Assembly (NCBI GenBank): GCA_026390735.1
Contig: JAPLFJ010000026.1
Coordinates: 80,399 to 144,398 of the forward strand
DNA from: Ignavibacteriota bacterium
Lineage (GTDB): Bacteria > Bacteroidota > Ignavibacteria > Tepidaquicellales > Tepidaquicellaceae
Reading direction: 5' to 3'
Length of the DNA stretch: 64,000 nt
Each line of letters starts with the position of its first letter. Within the stretch, counting starts at the first letter, position 1. Below are positions 26,677-35,648 of this stretch, in pieces. A program made the position numbers and the translations under genes. The notes beneath the pieces are model-generated. The model saw only the letters and a program-made list of their open reading frames with translations, made no database searches and was not told the origin of the DNA.

Positions 26677-27762
26677 ATGGAAACCAAGAGCACAAAATTC
26701 TTAAATACTGTTGCAGCACTCTTTCTGGTAGGGTTTATATTCTTCATACTGAAAGAATTGCAGGCAATATTACTGCCGTTGTTTATGGCAATAATCATTG
26801 CATTCCTGTTCGCACCTTTTTACGAATGGATGAAGTCAAAGAGAATTCCATCTGCTGTCGCAATAATCATAGTTGTTGTTACTATACTTGTTATTGCAAA
26901 CTTATCGAGCGTGTTTATATACACAAGCATCATTTCTTTTAATGAACAGCTTCCAAAGTATATTCTGAAAGGTGAAATGATAGTAAAATCTTCTCAGAGT
27001 TTCATGCAATCGTTAAACTTACCACCCCAGTACAGTAAAGCAATTGATTTCGGCAGTATGCTTAACGGCGAAAAGATTGCAGGAATAGTGGGCGGACTGG
27101 TTTCAGGCATTGCAGGACTCTTCACAAATTTTATACTCATACTTATATACGTTATCTTTTTTATAACGGAATTAGACAGCATTAAAAAAAGAATTCTAAA
27201 AGCATTCAGTGCTGATAAGGCAAAAACAGTCAGCGAAACATTAAACGACATACTCACAGACGTACGGAAATACATAGTCGGTAAGACACTCGTGAACCTT
27301 GCTCACGCAATTACTATTACGATAATATTCTACATCTTTGGACTCGACTTTGCACTTATATGGGGATTGTTTACTTTTATTTTAGCTTACATACCGACAG
27401 TTGGTTCGCTGATATCAACAATATTGCCGTTCTTAACTGCAATGCTTCAGTACGATAATATATTCACACCGGTTATCCTACTTGTGATAATGACCGTTAC
27501 AGGCAGTATGTTCGGAAACATAGTTGAGCCAAAAGTACTCGGCGATAAACTAAACCTCAGTCCTTTACTGCTTTTATTCTCATTAATTTTCTGGGGATAT
27601 TTGTGGGGAGTAGTTGGTATGATTCTGTCAGTACCTTTTATGAGTATGATAAAAATAGTATTAAGCAAGTTTGATTCTACAAGACCGATTTCTATACTGA
27701 TGTCTTATGATGTTACTGAAAAGCTTGATAAGAATCAAACGGAAATGCAGTTTAAGGAATAA
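26677..27762 (+). CDS. AI-2E family transporter (PerM/YdiK-like permease)
   Basis: 361-residue integral membrane protein with about eight hydrophobic segments, arranged as in the UPF0118/AI-2E transporter family. Typical features are an early PFYEWMKSKRIPSAVAIIIV, the central soluble part, and the C-terminal FILAYIPTVGSLIST and GNIVEPKVLGDKLNLSPLL motifs, which are strongly family-specific. Members export autoinducer-2 or act as Na+/H+ antiporters; the substrate here is undetermined. It is the last gene of the queC run; a cluster of palindromic repeats follows. Confidence 0.93.
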   Translation: METKSTKFLNTVAALFLVGFIFFILKELQAILLPLFMAIIIAFLFAPFYEWMKSKRIPSAVAIIIVVVTILVIANLSSVFIYTSIISFNEQLPKYILKGEMIVKSSQSFMQSLNLPPQYSKAIDFGSMLNGEKIAGIVGGLVSGIAGLFTNFILILIYVIFFITELDSIKKRILKAFSADKAKTVSETLNDILTDVRKYIVGKTLVNLAHAITITIIFYIFGLDFALIWGLFTFILAYIPTVGSLISTILPFLTAMLQYDNIFTPVILLVIMTVTGSMFGNIVEPKVLGDKLNLSPLLLLFSLIFWGYLWGVVGMILSVPFMSMIKIVLSKFDSTRPISILMSYDVTEKLDKNQTEMQFKE

Positions 27763-27826
27763 TTTAAGAAAATTTTAAATTGTAAAGTTTAAATTTCAAA
27801 TTTACATTTTAAATTTCAAATTGTTA

Positions 27827-28009
27827 GTCCCGTAGGGACGAAATATCAATAGCTATAAAAGTTAATATAAATAAAGTCCCGTAGGGACGACATATTAGAT
27901 TTATTAAATTTACATTTTCAAATTTAAAATTGATAGAAATCCCGTAGGGATTTAATATCAGTAGCAAGTAAATGACAAGTTCTTCAATCCCGTAGGGATT
28001 GCACATTAG
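27827..28009 (+). repeat. Paired palindromic elements, copies 2 and 3 (two tandem pairs)
   Basis: Four 13-bp palindromes: GTCCCGTAGGGAC at 27827 and 27876, ATCCCGTAGGGAT at 27939 and 27987. Pair spacing is 49 and 48 bp. The first member of each pair is followed by AATATCA(A/G)TAGC and the second by CA(T/C)ATTAGA, so the two pairs are copies of one about 70-bp unit with differing interior sequence. The 296-bp gap between the AI-2E gene and pckG holds nothing else. Confidence 0.85.
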
Positions 28010-28058
28010 ACAAAAACATAAATTACATAAATAAATAATCTAAAAAGAAAGGTTCACA

Positions 28059-29834
28059 ATGACTACGAACAAAAAACTCATTGCCTGGGTTGATGAAATG
28101 GCAAAACTCTGTAAACCTGACAGTATTCACTGGTGCGACGGCTCCGAAGAAGAAAATCAGATGCTTATTAAAGGGTACGTTGACAGCGGTGTCTTTACAC
28201 CTATCCCAAAACGTCCTAACTCGTACTGGGTTGTTTCTGACCCGAAAGACGTTGCACGTGTTGAAGATAAAACATTCATCTGTTCTAAAAATAAAGTTGA
28301 TGCGGGTCCTACAAACAACTGGATGGCTCCCGACGAAATGAAAACCCTTATGTCAGGTCTCTACGACGGTTGTATGGTCGGACGCACAATGTATGTCATT
28401 CCTTTCTCGATGGGTCCACTCGGTTCAAAGATTGCCCACATAGGCGTTGAACTTACAGATTCACCGTATGTAGTTATCAATATGCGCATTATGACACGTA
28501 TGGGAAAAGCAGTGCTTGATGTACTCGGCGAAGGCGAATTTGTCCCTTGCCTGCACTCAATCGGCTATCCTTTACCAGACGGCAAAAAAGACGTTGCCTG
28601 GCCTTGCAACGACACAAAATATATTTCGCATTTCCCTGAAGAAAGAATGATATGGTCATTCGGTTCAGGATACGGCGGCAACGCATTACTCGGAAAAAAA
28701 TGTTTCGCACTCCGCATAGCATCAGTCCTCGCACGCGATGAAGGCTGGCTTGCAGAGCATATGTTAATACTCGGTTTAACTCCACCAAACGGAGAGAAGA
28801 AGTACATCGCAGCAGCGTTCCCGTCTGCCTGCGGAAAAACAAACCTCGCAATGCTCACACCTTCCATCCCGGGATGGAAAGTTGAAACTGTCGGAGACGA
28901 CATTGCCTGGATGAAATTCGGCGAAGACGGACGCCTTTACGCAATCAATCCTGAATACGGATTCTTCGGCGTGGCTCCGGGAACTTCGATGAAGACAAAC
29001 GCAAACGCAATGCTTTCCTGCGAGTCGAACTCCATCTTCACAAACGTAGCCTTCACAGACGACGGCGATATATGGTGGGAAGGAATGACAGACGAAAAGC
29101 CTGCACACTTAATAGACTGGAATAAAAACGACTGGACACCTGCATCGGGCAAACCATCGTCGCATCCAAACTCACGTTTCACGGCACCTGCAAAACAGTG
29201 TCCTGTAATCGATGCAGCGTGGGAAGACCCGAAAGGCGTGCCTATCAGCGCATTCTTCTTCGGCGGACGCAGAGAAAGTTTTGTACCGCTAATCAACGAA
29301 GCATACGACTGGAATCACGGAGTTTATATGGGCTCAGCCTGTGCCTCCGAAACCACAGCCGCAGCAGCGGGAGCAGTCGGCACACTCCGCCACGACCCGT
29401 TTGCAATGTTACCGTTCTGCGGATACAACATGGGCGACTACTTCAAACACTGGATAAACATCGGAACAAAATCATCAGCGGATAAACTGCCGAAAATATT
29501 CTTCGTAAACTGGTTCCGCAAAAACGAAGCAGGCAAGTTCATCTGGCCGGGATACGGCGACAACATACGTGCACTCAAATGGGCAATCGAAAGAGTAAAC
29601 GGCACAGGAAAGTATATTGATACACCAATCGGCAGACTTCCTGCAGAAGGTGCAATCGATATGGACGGACTCGACATCTCTGCAGAAGACTTCAAGAAAC
29701 TCTTCACCATCAACAAAGAAACCGGTCTTGCAGAAGTAGCCGAAATGCGCGAATACTATAAGAAGTTCGGTGACAGACTACCAAAAGAACTCACCATCGA
29801 ACTCGACAAGATAGAAGAAAGATTAAAGAAGTAA
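28059..29834 (+). CDS. pckG: Phosphoenolpyruvate carboxykinase (GTP)
   Basis: Converts oxaloacetate and GTP to PEP, CO2 and GDP: gluconeogenesis, or reverse fixation of CO2. 591 residues, typical of the GTP-dependent family and unlike ATP-type PckA. Markers are [18 protein letters not shown], the P-loop [13 protein letters not shown], the [12 protein letters not shown] segment and the GTP-binding end [20 protein letters not shown] purine-rich ribosome-binding site AAAGAAAGG precedes the ATG. Preceded by palindromic repeats and followed by a strong terminator that separates it from the restriction-modification locus. Confidence 0.97.
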   Translation: MTTNKKLIAWVDEMAKLCKPDSIHWCDGSEEENQMLIKGYVDSGVFTPIPKRPNSYWVVSDPKDVARVEDKTFICSKNKVDAGPTNNWMAPDEMKTLMSGLYDGCMVGRTMYVIPFSMGPLGSKIAHIGVELTDSPYVVINMRIMTRMGKAVLDVLGEGEFVPCLHSIGYPLPDGKKDVAWPCNDTKYISHFPEERMIWSFGSGYGGNALLGKKCFALRIASVLARDEGWLAEHMLILGLTPPNGEKKYIAAAFPSACGKTNLAMLTPSIPGWKVETVGDDIAWMKFGEDGRLYAINPEYGFFGVAPGTSMKTNANAMLSCESNSIFTNVAFTDDGDIWWEGMTDEKPAHLIDWNKNDWTPASGKPSSHPNSRFTAPAKQCPVIDAAWEDPKGVPISAFFFGGRRESFVPLINEAYDWNHGVYMGSACASETTAAAAGAVGTLRHDPFAMLPFCGYNMGDYFKHWINIGTKSSADKLPKIFFVNWFRKNEAGKFIWPGYGDNIRALKWAIERVNGTGKYIDTPIGRLPAEGAIDMDGLDISAEDFKKLFTINKETGLAEVAEMREYYKKFGDRLPKELTIELDKIEERLKK

Positions 29835-29844
29835 ATTAAATCAT

Positions 29845-29873
29845 AAAGCCCGGGGCAAACAACCTCGGGCTTT
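29845..29873 (+). terminator. Terminator after pckG
   Basis: Stem AAAGCCCGGGG (29845-29855) against CCTCGGGCTTT (29863-29873), one G.U, 7-base loop, then a T run. It marks the boundary with the restriction-modification island. Confidence 0.88.
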
Positions 29874-29955
29874 TTTGTATATGCAATAATCTCTATTTCA
29901 CCATTCCGTAATAACATATAAATAATCTTCCAATAATTGAAAATCCTTTTTAAAA

Positions 29956-29990
29956 ATGCTACTTATAGAATGTAGATTTATAAGTAGCAT
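29956..29990 (+). promoter_or_regulatory. Inverted-repeat operator (C-box-like) of the restriction-modification locus
   Basis: Perfect 12-bp arms ATGCTACTTATA (29956-29967) and TATAAGTAGCAT (29979-29990) separated by 11 bases. The site ends 25 bp before the ATG of the XRE controller gene. Its position is where controller proteins of type II systems bind to regulate their own operon. It has no T run, so it is unlikely to be a terminator. Confidence 0.65.
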
Positions 29991-30015
29991 CTTAATAATT
30001 TACTTAAAAAACCGT

Positions 30016-30225
30016 ATGGATATTCTTAAAAAACTTGGCAGTAATATACGAGAACAAAGAACAAAATTAGATCTTTCACAAGAAATGCTTGCAAATAATG
30101 CAGAAATACATAGAACATATTTAGGGGCAGTAGAAAGAGGAGAAAAAAATGTGTCATTTAAAAATCTGTATAAAATTGCAAAAGCTCTTAAAGTTTCCGT
30201 TAGCGATTTAACTAAACTAATATAG
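30016..30225 (+). CDS. XRE-family controller (C) protein of the restriction-modification system
   Basis: 69-residue helix-turn-helix regulator. The HTH covers LDLSQEMLANNAEIHRTYLG, followed by AVERGEKNVSFKNLYKIAKA. This wording (HRTYxGxxERGExNxSxxNL) is characteristic of C proteins that time expression of type II restriction enzymes. I chose the ATG at 30016; a longer upstream frame would run through the inverted-repeat operator. The methyltransferase gene starts 15 bp after its stop. The whole locus from here to 32883 is markedly AT-rich, suggesting recent acquisition. Confidence 0.88.
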   Translation: MDILKKLGSNIREQRTKLDLSQEMLANNAEIHRTYLGAVERGEKNVSFKNLYKIAKALKVSVSDLTKLI

Positions 30226-30240
30226 TACACGAAGTAAATT

Positions 30241-31371
30241 ATGCAAACTAAAAAGGAAAAGATAAATTATATCGCTGCTACACTAAATTATGAAGTTAAT
30301 GAACCACAACTTGAATTAATTTACACTAAACTTTATAATAAGAAAGAAGCTGAAAAGAAATTTAGATTTATAGATTTATTTGCAGGTATAGGAGGTATAC
30401 GTTTTCCTTTTGAAAAACTTGGCGGGGAATGTGTATTTACTTCTGAATGGGATGTGAATTGCCAAAAGACGTATTTTGCAAATTATGGAGAAATTCCAAA
30501 TGGAGATATAAATTCTATTGAAGTTAATAGTATCCCAAATCACGATATTTTATTAGCTGGTTTTCCCTGTCAGGCATTTAGTGTTGCAGGTTATAGAAAA
30601 GGGTTTGATGATACTAGAGGGACTTTGTTCTTTAATATTGCTGAGATATTGAAAGAACATAGACCAATCGGCTTTTTATTAGAAAATGTAAAAGGATTAG
30701 TCGGTCACAATCACGGTAATACATTTGCAAGAATTAAAGAAGTATTGGAAAAGGAATTAGAATATAAAATATATACTAAAGTTCTTAATTCAATGACTCA
30801 TGCCAATATCCCACAGAATAGGGAAAGAATTATTATTATAGGTGTAAGAAAGGATATAAATTCTTTAGGTGAAGAACATAACATTCACCATGAGTTTCCA
30901 CCTGAGGAAATTAAATTAACCAAAACAATACATGACTTAATTGAAAAAGACAAGAAGGATGAAAAATATTATTACAATAAGAATCATAAGTATTATGAAG
31001 AATTGAACAAAAGCCTTAAATCTAAAGACACTATTTATCAATGGCGAAGACATTATGTCAGAGAAAACAAAAACAATGTTTGCCCGACTCTTACTGCAAA
31101 TATGGGAACAGGTGGTCATAATGTACCAATAATAAGAGATAGTTTTGGCATAAGAAAACTAACTCCGAAAGAATGTGCAAGATTTCAGGGTTTCCCAGAA
31201 AATTTCATATTGCCAAATAATTTGGCTGATAGTAAGTTGTACTATCAAATCGGTAATTCGGTTACAGTACCATTAATTAAAAGAGTAGCAGATAATTTTA
31301 TTAATTATTTAATTAAACTTGATGCATTTTCTAGAGAATCAAACAACTGGAAGCAGAGAAAAGTATTGTAA
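30241..31371 (+). CDS. DNA (cytosine-5) methyltransferase of a type II system
   Basis: 376 residues. A short N-terminal helical extension (1-40) precedes the classic m5C motifs: I FIDLFAGIGG (43-52), IV GFPCQAFS with catalytic Cys110, VI FLLENVKG, VIII QNRER (192-196), IX near NMGTGGHNVP, and X QIGNSVTVPLI. The variable target-recognition region lies at about 230-290. It transfers methyl from SAM to C5 of a cytosine in an unidentified target site. The association with Vsr is consistent with a C5 mark, whose deamination gives T:G mismatches. Its 3' end overlaps the restriction gene by 50 bp. Confidence 0.95.
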   Translation: MQTKKEKINYIAATLNYEVNEPQLELIYTKLYNKKEAEKKFRFIDLFAGIGGIRFPFEKLGGECVFTSEWDVNCQKTYFANYGEIPNGDINSIEVNSIPNHDILLAGFPCQAFSVAGYRKGFDDTRGTLFFNIAEILKEHRPIGFLLENVKGLVGHNHGNTFARIKEVLEKELEYKIYTKVLNSMTHANIPQNRERIIIIGVRKDINSLGEEHNIHHEFPPEEIKLTKTIHDLIEKDKKDEKYYYNKNHKYYEELNKSLKSKDTIYQWRRHYVRENKNNVCPTLTANMGTGGHNVPIIRDSFGIRKLTPKECARFQGFPENFILPNNLADSKLYYQIGNSVTVPLIKRVADNFINYLIKLDAFSRESNNWKQRKVL

Positions 31372-32470
31372 TTATTTAAAAGCTGTATCTTCTTTGTCTA
31401 ATTTATTTAGTGATTCGAGTGTACCTTATATTAATTATAGGGTAGCTGAAAACTTATTCTGTAAAGCCTTCGAAGCTGACAATTTGTCCCGTTCTGATAT
31501 TTCATATGATGCAAGGAAAGATAAAATTGGAATTGGTATCAAAACATTTATAAATCAAAAAATATCGAAGTTTGAAAAAGTCGCTGAGTTCAATGTATTA
31601 AGTAAGAAAATTAAAACACTTGAAGGAATTAGTTTAGCTGAAAAACTTGCAGACTTCAGAAATGAAAGAATAGATTTTGCAAATCGCACTTATGAAATTG
31701 AAAAAGGTCTTTATCATTGCATTACTCGAAGCGATAAAAAGTTAATTATTTTTGAAACGGAATATAAAACAATCGATAAGGATTCACTAAAAATAGTTAA
31801 ATCAACAGATGCCTCCCTGCATTTTAAGGACAGATTTAATAATTATCTTTACAACCATTCAAAAAGTACATTATTCCAGAAGTTTGAGAAACCTGAAAAT
31901 GCTTTAGAGTTAAAAGTTAATATTATTGATGACCCATTTGATTTAATCCTAAAACTTTTGAATTTTAAAGGATTATCATTTAATAGTGAAATTGGAACAG
32001 CAGGTATAGATTATGTGATACTCCCGCTATATTCAACTGCTTTAAGTAATGAAAAGCAAAAAGTGGTTCCTGAAAAAAGCGGTTTAAATCAGTGGAACGC
32101 AGGCGGCAGGGCAAGAAAGCCCGGAGAATTATATATTCCTGTTCCATCAGCTATTCATAAGAAATATCCTAAGTTCTTCCCAACAAGAGATGTTGTATTT
32201 ACATTGAAGACACCTGATAATGAAGTACTGAATGCAAAATTGTGCCAGGAAAATTCCAAGGCGTTAATGACTAATCCAAACGATGCCTTAGAGAAATGGA
32301 TGCTAAGAAAAGTATTGGAGGTTAAAACGAATAAAATTCTTACTTATGATAGACTATTGGAAGTTGGAGTTGACAGCGTAATAATCACTAAAATTAAATC
32401 TGGTGAATATAAAATTGATTTTGCAGCGATTGATTCATACGATTCATTCTCGGAAAAGTATTTAACTTAA
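31322..32470 (+). CDS. Predicted type II restriction endonuclease with NgoFVII/BfiI-like C-terminal recognition domain
   Basis: 382 residues from the ATG at 31322 (a TTG lies one codon earlier). The C-terminal half reads like the B3-type DNA-recognition domain of NgoFVII/BfiI enzymes: GLNQWNAGGRARKPGELYIP, FFPTRDVVFTL, KLCQENSKALMTNP and LLEVGVDSVIITKI. The N-terminal half (YINYRVAENLFCKAF, DARKDKIGIGIKTF, EKVAEFN) is not the phospholipase-D domain expected beside such a recognition domain. It may be a PD-(D/E)XK-like nuclease, but I cannot prove the active site. Location between methyltransferase and Vsr supports a restriction role. It overlaps the methyltransferase gene by 50 bp. Confidence 0.75.
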   Translation: MHFLENQTTGSREKYCNYLKAVSSLSNLFSDSSVPYINYRVAENLFCKAFEADNLSRSDISYDARKDKIGIGIKTFINQKISKFEKVAEFNVLSKKIKTLEGISLAEKLADFRNERIDFANRTYEIEKGLYHCITRSDKKLIIFETEYKTIDKDSLKIVKSTDASLHFKDRFNNYLYNHSKSTLFQKFEKPENALELKVNIIDDPFDLILKLLNFKGLSFNSEIGTAGIDYVILPLYSTALSNEKQKVVPEKSGLNQWNAGGRARKPGELYIPVPSAIHKKYPKFFPTRDVVFTLKTPDNEVLNAKLCQENSKALMTNPNDALEKWMLRKVLEVKTNKILTYDRLLEVGVDSVIITKIKSGEYKIDFAAIDSYDSFSEKYLT

Positions 32471-32478
32471 ATTTGGCA

Positions 32479-32883
32479 ATGGATAATCTTACTCCTGATC
32501 AGCGCAAGAAAAACATGAGTAATATTAAATCTAAAGATACTCTTCCCGAAAGATTAGTTGAAGCATACCTTAATCGAAAGAAAATCTACGTTAGCAGAAA
32601 ATACAATAATATTGTTGGTAAACCTGATTTTATATTTAGACGGAAAAAAGTATTACTTTTTGTCGATTCGGACTTTTGGCATGGACACTTAAAAAGATGT
32701 GTTATGCCTAAATCAAATCAAGAGTATTGGAATAAAAAGATATTAAGAAATAGAGAACGTGATAAAATTGTTAACAAACAACTTCGAAAAGAAGGATGGA
32801 CAGTGATAAGAGTTTGGGAATACGATATTAAAAAGAACGTTGAACAGTCTTTAAGAAAAGTAATTAAAGCAATAGATAAATAG
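32479..32883 (+). CDS. vsr: Very-short-patch (Vsr) mismatch endonuclease
   Basis: 134 residues. Nicks 5' of the T in T:G mismatches that arise by deamination of 5-methylcytosine. Family signature: LTPDQRKKNMSNIKSKDT, then GKPDFIFRRKKVLLFVDSDFWHGH (catalytic Asp in PDF, His in FWHGH), NRERDKIVNKQL, and GWTVIRVWEYDI. DSDFWHGH replaces the more usual DGCFWHGC, so one Cys zinc ligand may be missing. I start at ATG 32479, with an in-frame TTG two codons upstream. It begins 8 bp after the restriction gene stop and closes the restriction-modification operon. Confidence 0.93.
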   Translation: MDNLTPDQRKKNMSNIKSKDTLPERLVEAYLNRKKIYVSRKYNNIVGKPDFIFRRKKVLLFVDSDFWHGHLKRCVMPKSNQEYWNKKILRNRERDKIVNKQLRKEGWTVIRVWEYDIKKNVEQSLRKVIKAIDK

Positions 32884-32895
32884 CTAAGAAATGCT

Positions 32896-33642
32896 TTGTC
32901 AAAACTTAATCTAAAATATTCTCCATCTAATACCATCGTCTGCTGGCTGAAGCAGAAGAACGACTTATCAATTCTGCTGAATGAGGGATGGTACAGAATC
33001 CCCGTGAAAACTAATCTTGAAAATCTGCATAAGGTGAAATATCTGGCGTTCTATCAGTCGTACGCATTCGGCAAAGCTGCTTGCATCATTAAACATTATG
33101 GGACGATTGAGAAAATTGATACAGTTAAACGCACAGAATTATTCCCGAAAGAAAAACTAAATGAGAAAAGTGACGATGAGTACTATAAGATTAAGATGAA
33201 GGATATGAACATTCTCGAAACTCCAATCCCAAGCAAACGGCACAGAAGAATCATTTTCATAAATACTACTCTGGAAAAACTACTATCGGCAACGGAAGTA
33301 AACGACTTGTACAATGAAAGTCCGCTTGAAGATGTTCTATGGAACGGTATGAAGCAAAACAACATTGTAGCCGAAAGACAATACTTCCTACGCGGCAGTA
33401 ATAATATGTACTGCCTCGACTTTGCCGCTTTCTGCAAAAAAGGAAACCTCAACATCGAATGCGACGGCGATGCTTACCACATCGGAAAGGAAAAAGCTGT
33501 AAAAGACAATCGCCGCGACAACTATCTGACTAAGAAGGGCTGGAGCATTCTCCGCTATTCTACTACACAATTGCACGACACTGACGAATGTATAGAAGAA
33601 ATTCGCGAATCCATTTCTCAAAAGGGCGGGATTGAAAAATAA
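32896..33642 (+). CDS. DUF559/Vsr-fold putative nuclease with unknown N-terminal domain
   Basis: 248 residues. The C-terminal about 90 residues form a DUF559-type PD-(D/E)XK fold: YCLDFAAFCKKGNLNIECDG, DAYH, DNRRDNYLTKKGWSILRYST. Asp in LDF and Glu in IECDG match the acidic pair of the nuclease core. The N-terminal about 150 residues (CWLKQKNDLSILLNEGWYRI, YLAFYQSYAFG) are not recognised. The start is TTG at 32896, 12 bp after vsr, so it could belong to the same operon, but its base composition is closer to the chromosome than to the island. A role in DNA repair or restriction is plausible, not shown. Confidence 0.7.
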   Translation: MSKLNLKYSPSNTIVCWLKQKNDLSILLNEGWYRIPVKTNLENLHKVKYLAFYQSYAFGKAACIIKHYGTIEKIDTVKRTELFPKEKLNEKSDDEYYKIKMKDMNILETPIPSKRHRRIIFINTTLEKLLSATEVNDLYNESPLEDVLWNGMKQNNIVAERQYFLRGSNNMYCLDFAAFCKKGNLNIECDGDAYHIGKEKAVKDNRRDNYLTKKGWSILRYSTTQLHDTDECIEEIRESISQKGGIEK

Positions 33643-33729
33643 ATTCTAATTCCATTTGAAAAAAACACCCTCCATAGTTTTTCTTTAATATAATCCGAAC
33701 AAATCATTCTTTTTTACCGTAGTATACTT

Positions 33730-34659
33730 ATGAATAATATTATTATTACTGAAGACCTCTGTTACGAGTTTGCGAAAGGCACGGCGGTCCTAAAAAACGT
33801 TAACCTGATTGTTCCGGAAGGTGCTGTGTACGGTTTCCTCGGTCCGAACGGTGCAGGGAAAACCACTACGCTTAGGTTGCTGCTCGGACTTCTGAGGATG
33901 CAGAAGGGGAGTGTTAAGATTTTTGGAAATTCCTTTGCGCAAAACAGGATTAGCATCCTGAAGCAGACGGGCTCGCTGATTGAACAGCCGTCTTTGTATC
34001 CGCATCTTACGGGAAGTGAGAATCTGGATGTGTACAGAATCATTTACGGGTGCACAAAGCAGCGCGTTGAAGAAGTGCTGAAGCTTGTGAAACTGGATGA
34101 CGCACGGGGAAAGCTTGTTAAGGCGTATTCGCTCGGTATGAAGCAAAGACTTTCGATAGCTCTTGCTCTGCTGCATAAGCCGAAGCTTCTGATTCTTGAC
34201 GAGCCGACGAACGGTCTCGACCCGCAGGGGATTATTGAAATCAGAGAGCTTATCACGTCGCTGGCAAAAGATACGGGAGTTACGGTTCTGGTTTCTAGCC
34301 ATAACCTCAGCGAGGTGGAAAAGACTGCAACACACGTTGGGATTATAAACAAAGGGTCGTTGCTTTTTCAGGGAAACATAGAAGAGCTGCAGAAGATGAA
34401 GGCAAAGAATAAGAAAGTGATGATTTGCACTTCGGATAATGATGCTTCGCTCGGAATTGCGAAAAGATTTTTTGCCGATGCTGAAATCAAAGGCGAAGAG
34501 ATTCTGATTAGTGCGGATGATAAAGATAAAATAGCTTTGCTGAACGAAGAATTGGTGCACGGAGGAATCGGCGTTTATGAAATATCAACGATGAAAAATA
34601 ATCTTGAGGACTTATTTATTGAATTAACCACGAAGGACAATGCTGACATCAATAATTAA
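33730..34659 (+). CDS. ABC transporter ATP-binding protein (BcrA/lantibiotic-immunity type)
   Basis: 309 residues. Walker A GPNGAGKT (38-45), signature YSLGMKQRLSIAL, Walker B LLILDEPTNGLDPQG, and H-loop SSHNLSEVEK. The sequence class is that of ABC-2 exporters such as BcrA or NatA, which export peptides, antibiotics or Na+. The C-terminal extension after 225 (FFADAEIKGEEILIS) is typical of this subfamily. It overlaps the permease gene by 20 bp; together they form a complete half-transporter pair. By eye this gene is GC-richer than the restriction locus before it. Confidence 0.93.
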   Translation: MNNIIITEDLCYEFAKGTAVLKNVNLIVPEGAVYGFLGPNGAGKTTTLRLLLGLLRMQKGSVKIFGNSFAQNRISILKQTGSLIEQPSLYPHLTGSENLDVYRIIYGCTKQRVEEVLKLVKLDDARGKLVKAYSLGMKQRLSIALALLHKPKLLILDEPTNGLDPQGIIEIRELITSLAKDTGVTVLVSSHNLSEVEKTATHVGIINKGSLLFQGNIEELQKMKAKNKKVMICTSDNDASLGIAKRFFADAEIKGEEILISADDKDKIALLNEELVHGGIGVYEISTMKNNLEDLFIELTTKDNADINN

Positions 34660-35407
34660 AACTGAGTTTCTTAAATCAAAAAGAAGTGCATCTGTTAGGC
34701 TGACGCTTATCGGTTCGGCATTTATACCGTTTATATTTCTAATGATATACATTTTTAAGCCCGAACATTTTATGAAAGCCCTTGCGGTGAATCCGTGGAT
34801 AGAGCATTACCTTAACGGTTATCAGTCGGGTACTGCTTTTCTTCTGCCGATGTTTATAATACTGATTACGAGTCTTGTGACGCAGACGGAAACGAAGAAC
34901 AATGCCTGGAAGCAGGTTTATGCTTCGCCCGTTAGCATCACATCGGTGGTTCTTGCAAAGTTTATAATGGTACAGGTGATAATCATATCGTGCTTTATAC
35001 TTTTTGATTTATATATGGGGCTTACTGCCGTTGCTGCTAACATTGTTAATCCGGGATATAAATTCTTCTCGTCGCATCTGGATATGAATGCAGTGATGAT
35101 GTATACTCTGAAAATATACACTGCAACGCTTGCGATATCGGCGATACAGTTCTGGATTAGTCTGAGGTTTAAAAACTACATTTTGCCGCTTGGAATAGGA
35201 ATGGCTTTACTGATAACCGGACTGATAGTTATGAACTGGGAATACATTTATCTTTATCCTTATGCGTATCCGCTGCTGACTTTTATGTCTTCAATCAAGC
35301 AAAACCAGAACTGGCTCGTAAAGCACGAATATATTTCAATGGGATATGCATTGGTAATACTTTTGTTAACAATAGTAGATGTGAACAGGTTTAAAGAAAA
35401 GGGATAG
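34640..35407 (+). CDS. ABC-2 type permease, partner of the preceding ATPase
   Basis: 255 residues with about six membrane segments. The N-terminal TEFLKSKRSASVRLTLIG, an early extracytoplasmic loop, and VTQTETKNNAWKQVYASPVS are typical of permeases paired with BcrA-type ATPases (bacitracin or lantibiotic immunity). The substrate is unknown. Coupled to the ATPase gene by a 20-bp overlap. No regulator or histidine kinase lies beside the pair. Confidence 0.85.
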   Translation: MLTSIIKTEFLKSKRSASVRLTLIGSAFIPFIFLMIYIFKPEHFMKALAVNPWIEHYLNGYQSGTAFLLPMFIILITSLVTQTETKNNAWKQVYASPVSITSVVLAKFIMVQVIIISCFILFDLYMGLTAVAANIVNPGYKFFSSHLDMNAVMMYTLKIYTATLAISAIQFWISLRFKNYILPLGIGMALLITGLIVMNWEYIYLYPYAYPLLTFMSSIKQNQNWLVKHEYISMGYALVILLLTIVDVNRFKEKG

Positions 35408-35514
35408 TAACAGGCAATTGATTCAGGAAATTTATTGTTCTGGCACTGTCTTTTGCAATCATAAACAGCAAAAATACCAATTCCGGATAATTTAAGACTG
35501 AAACTTTGTTTTAA

Positions 35515-35569
35515 GACTAATTGGAGACCAAGGAGAGGCCAAGGAGTGACCAAGATAAGACTAATTTGA
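35515..35569. repeat. 11-bp tandem repeat array A
   Basis: Five consecutive 11-mers: GACTAATTGGA, GACCAAGGAGA, GGCCAAGGAGT, GACCAAGATAA, GACTAATTTGA. The register persists more weakly for two or three further units. It is non-coding, in the 474-bp gap after the ABC-2 permease. Confidence 0.7.
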
Positions 35570-35648
35570 GTGAAGTCTTAGAAGTAGTCATAAGACTATA
35601 ATTATCTTTTGGTGTTTCGTTTCTGAATTTAATTTGTTGTATCTTTGC

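Noticed and set aside
31322..32470. Phospholipase-D (HKD) active site in the restriction enzyme
   Set aside because: A loose HSK tripeptide occurs, but the following spacing and Asp do not match HxK(x)4D, and the surroundings are not PLD-like.
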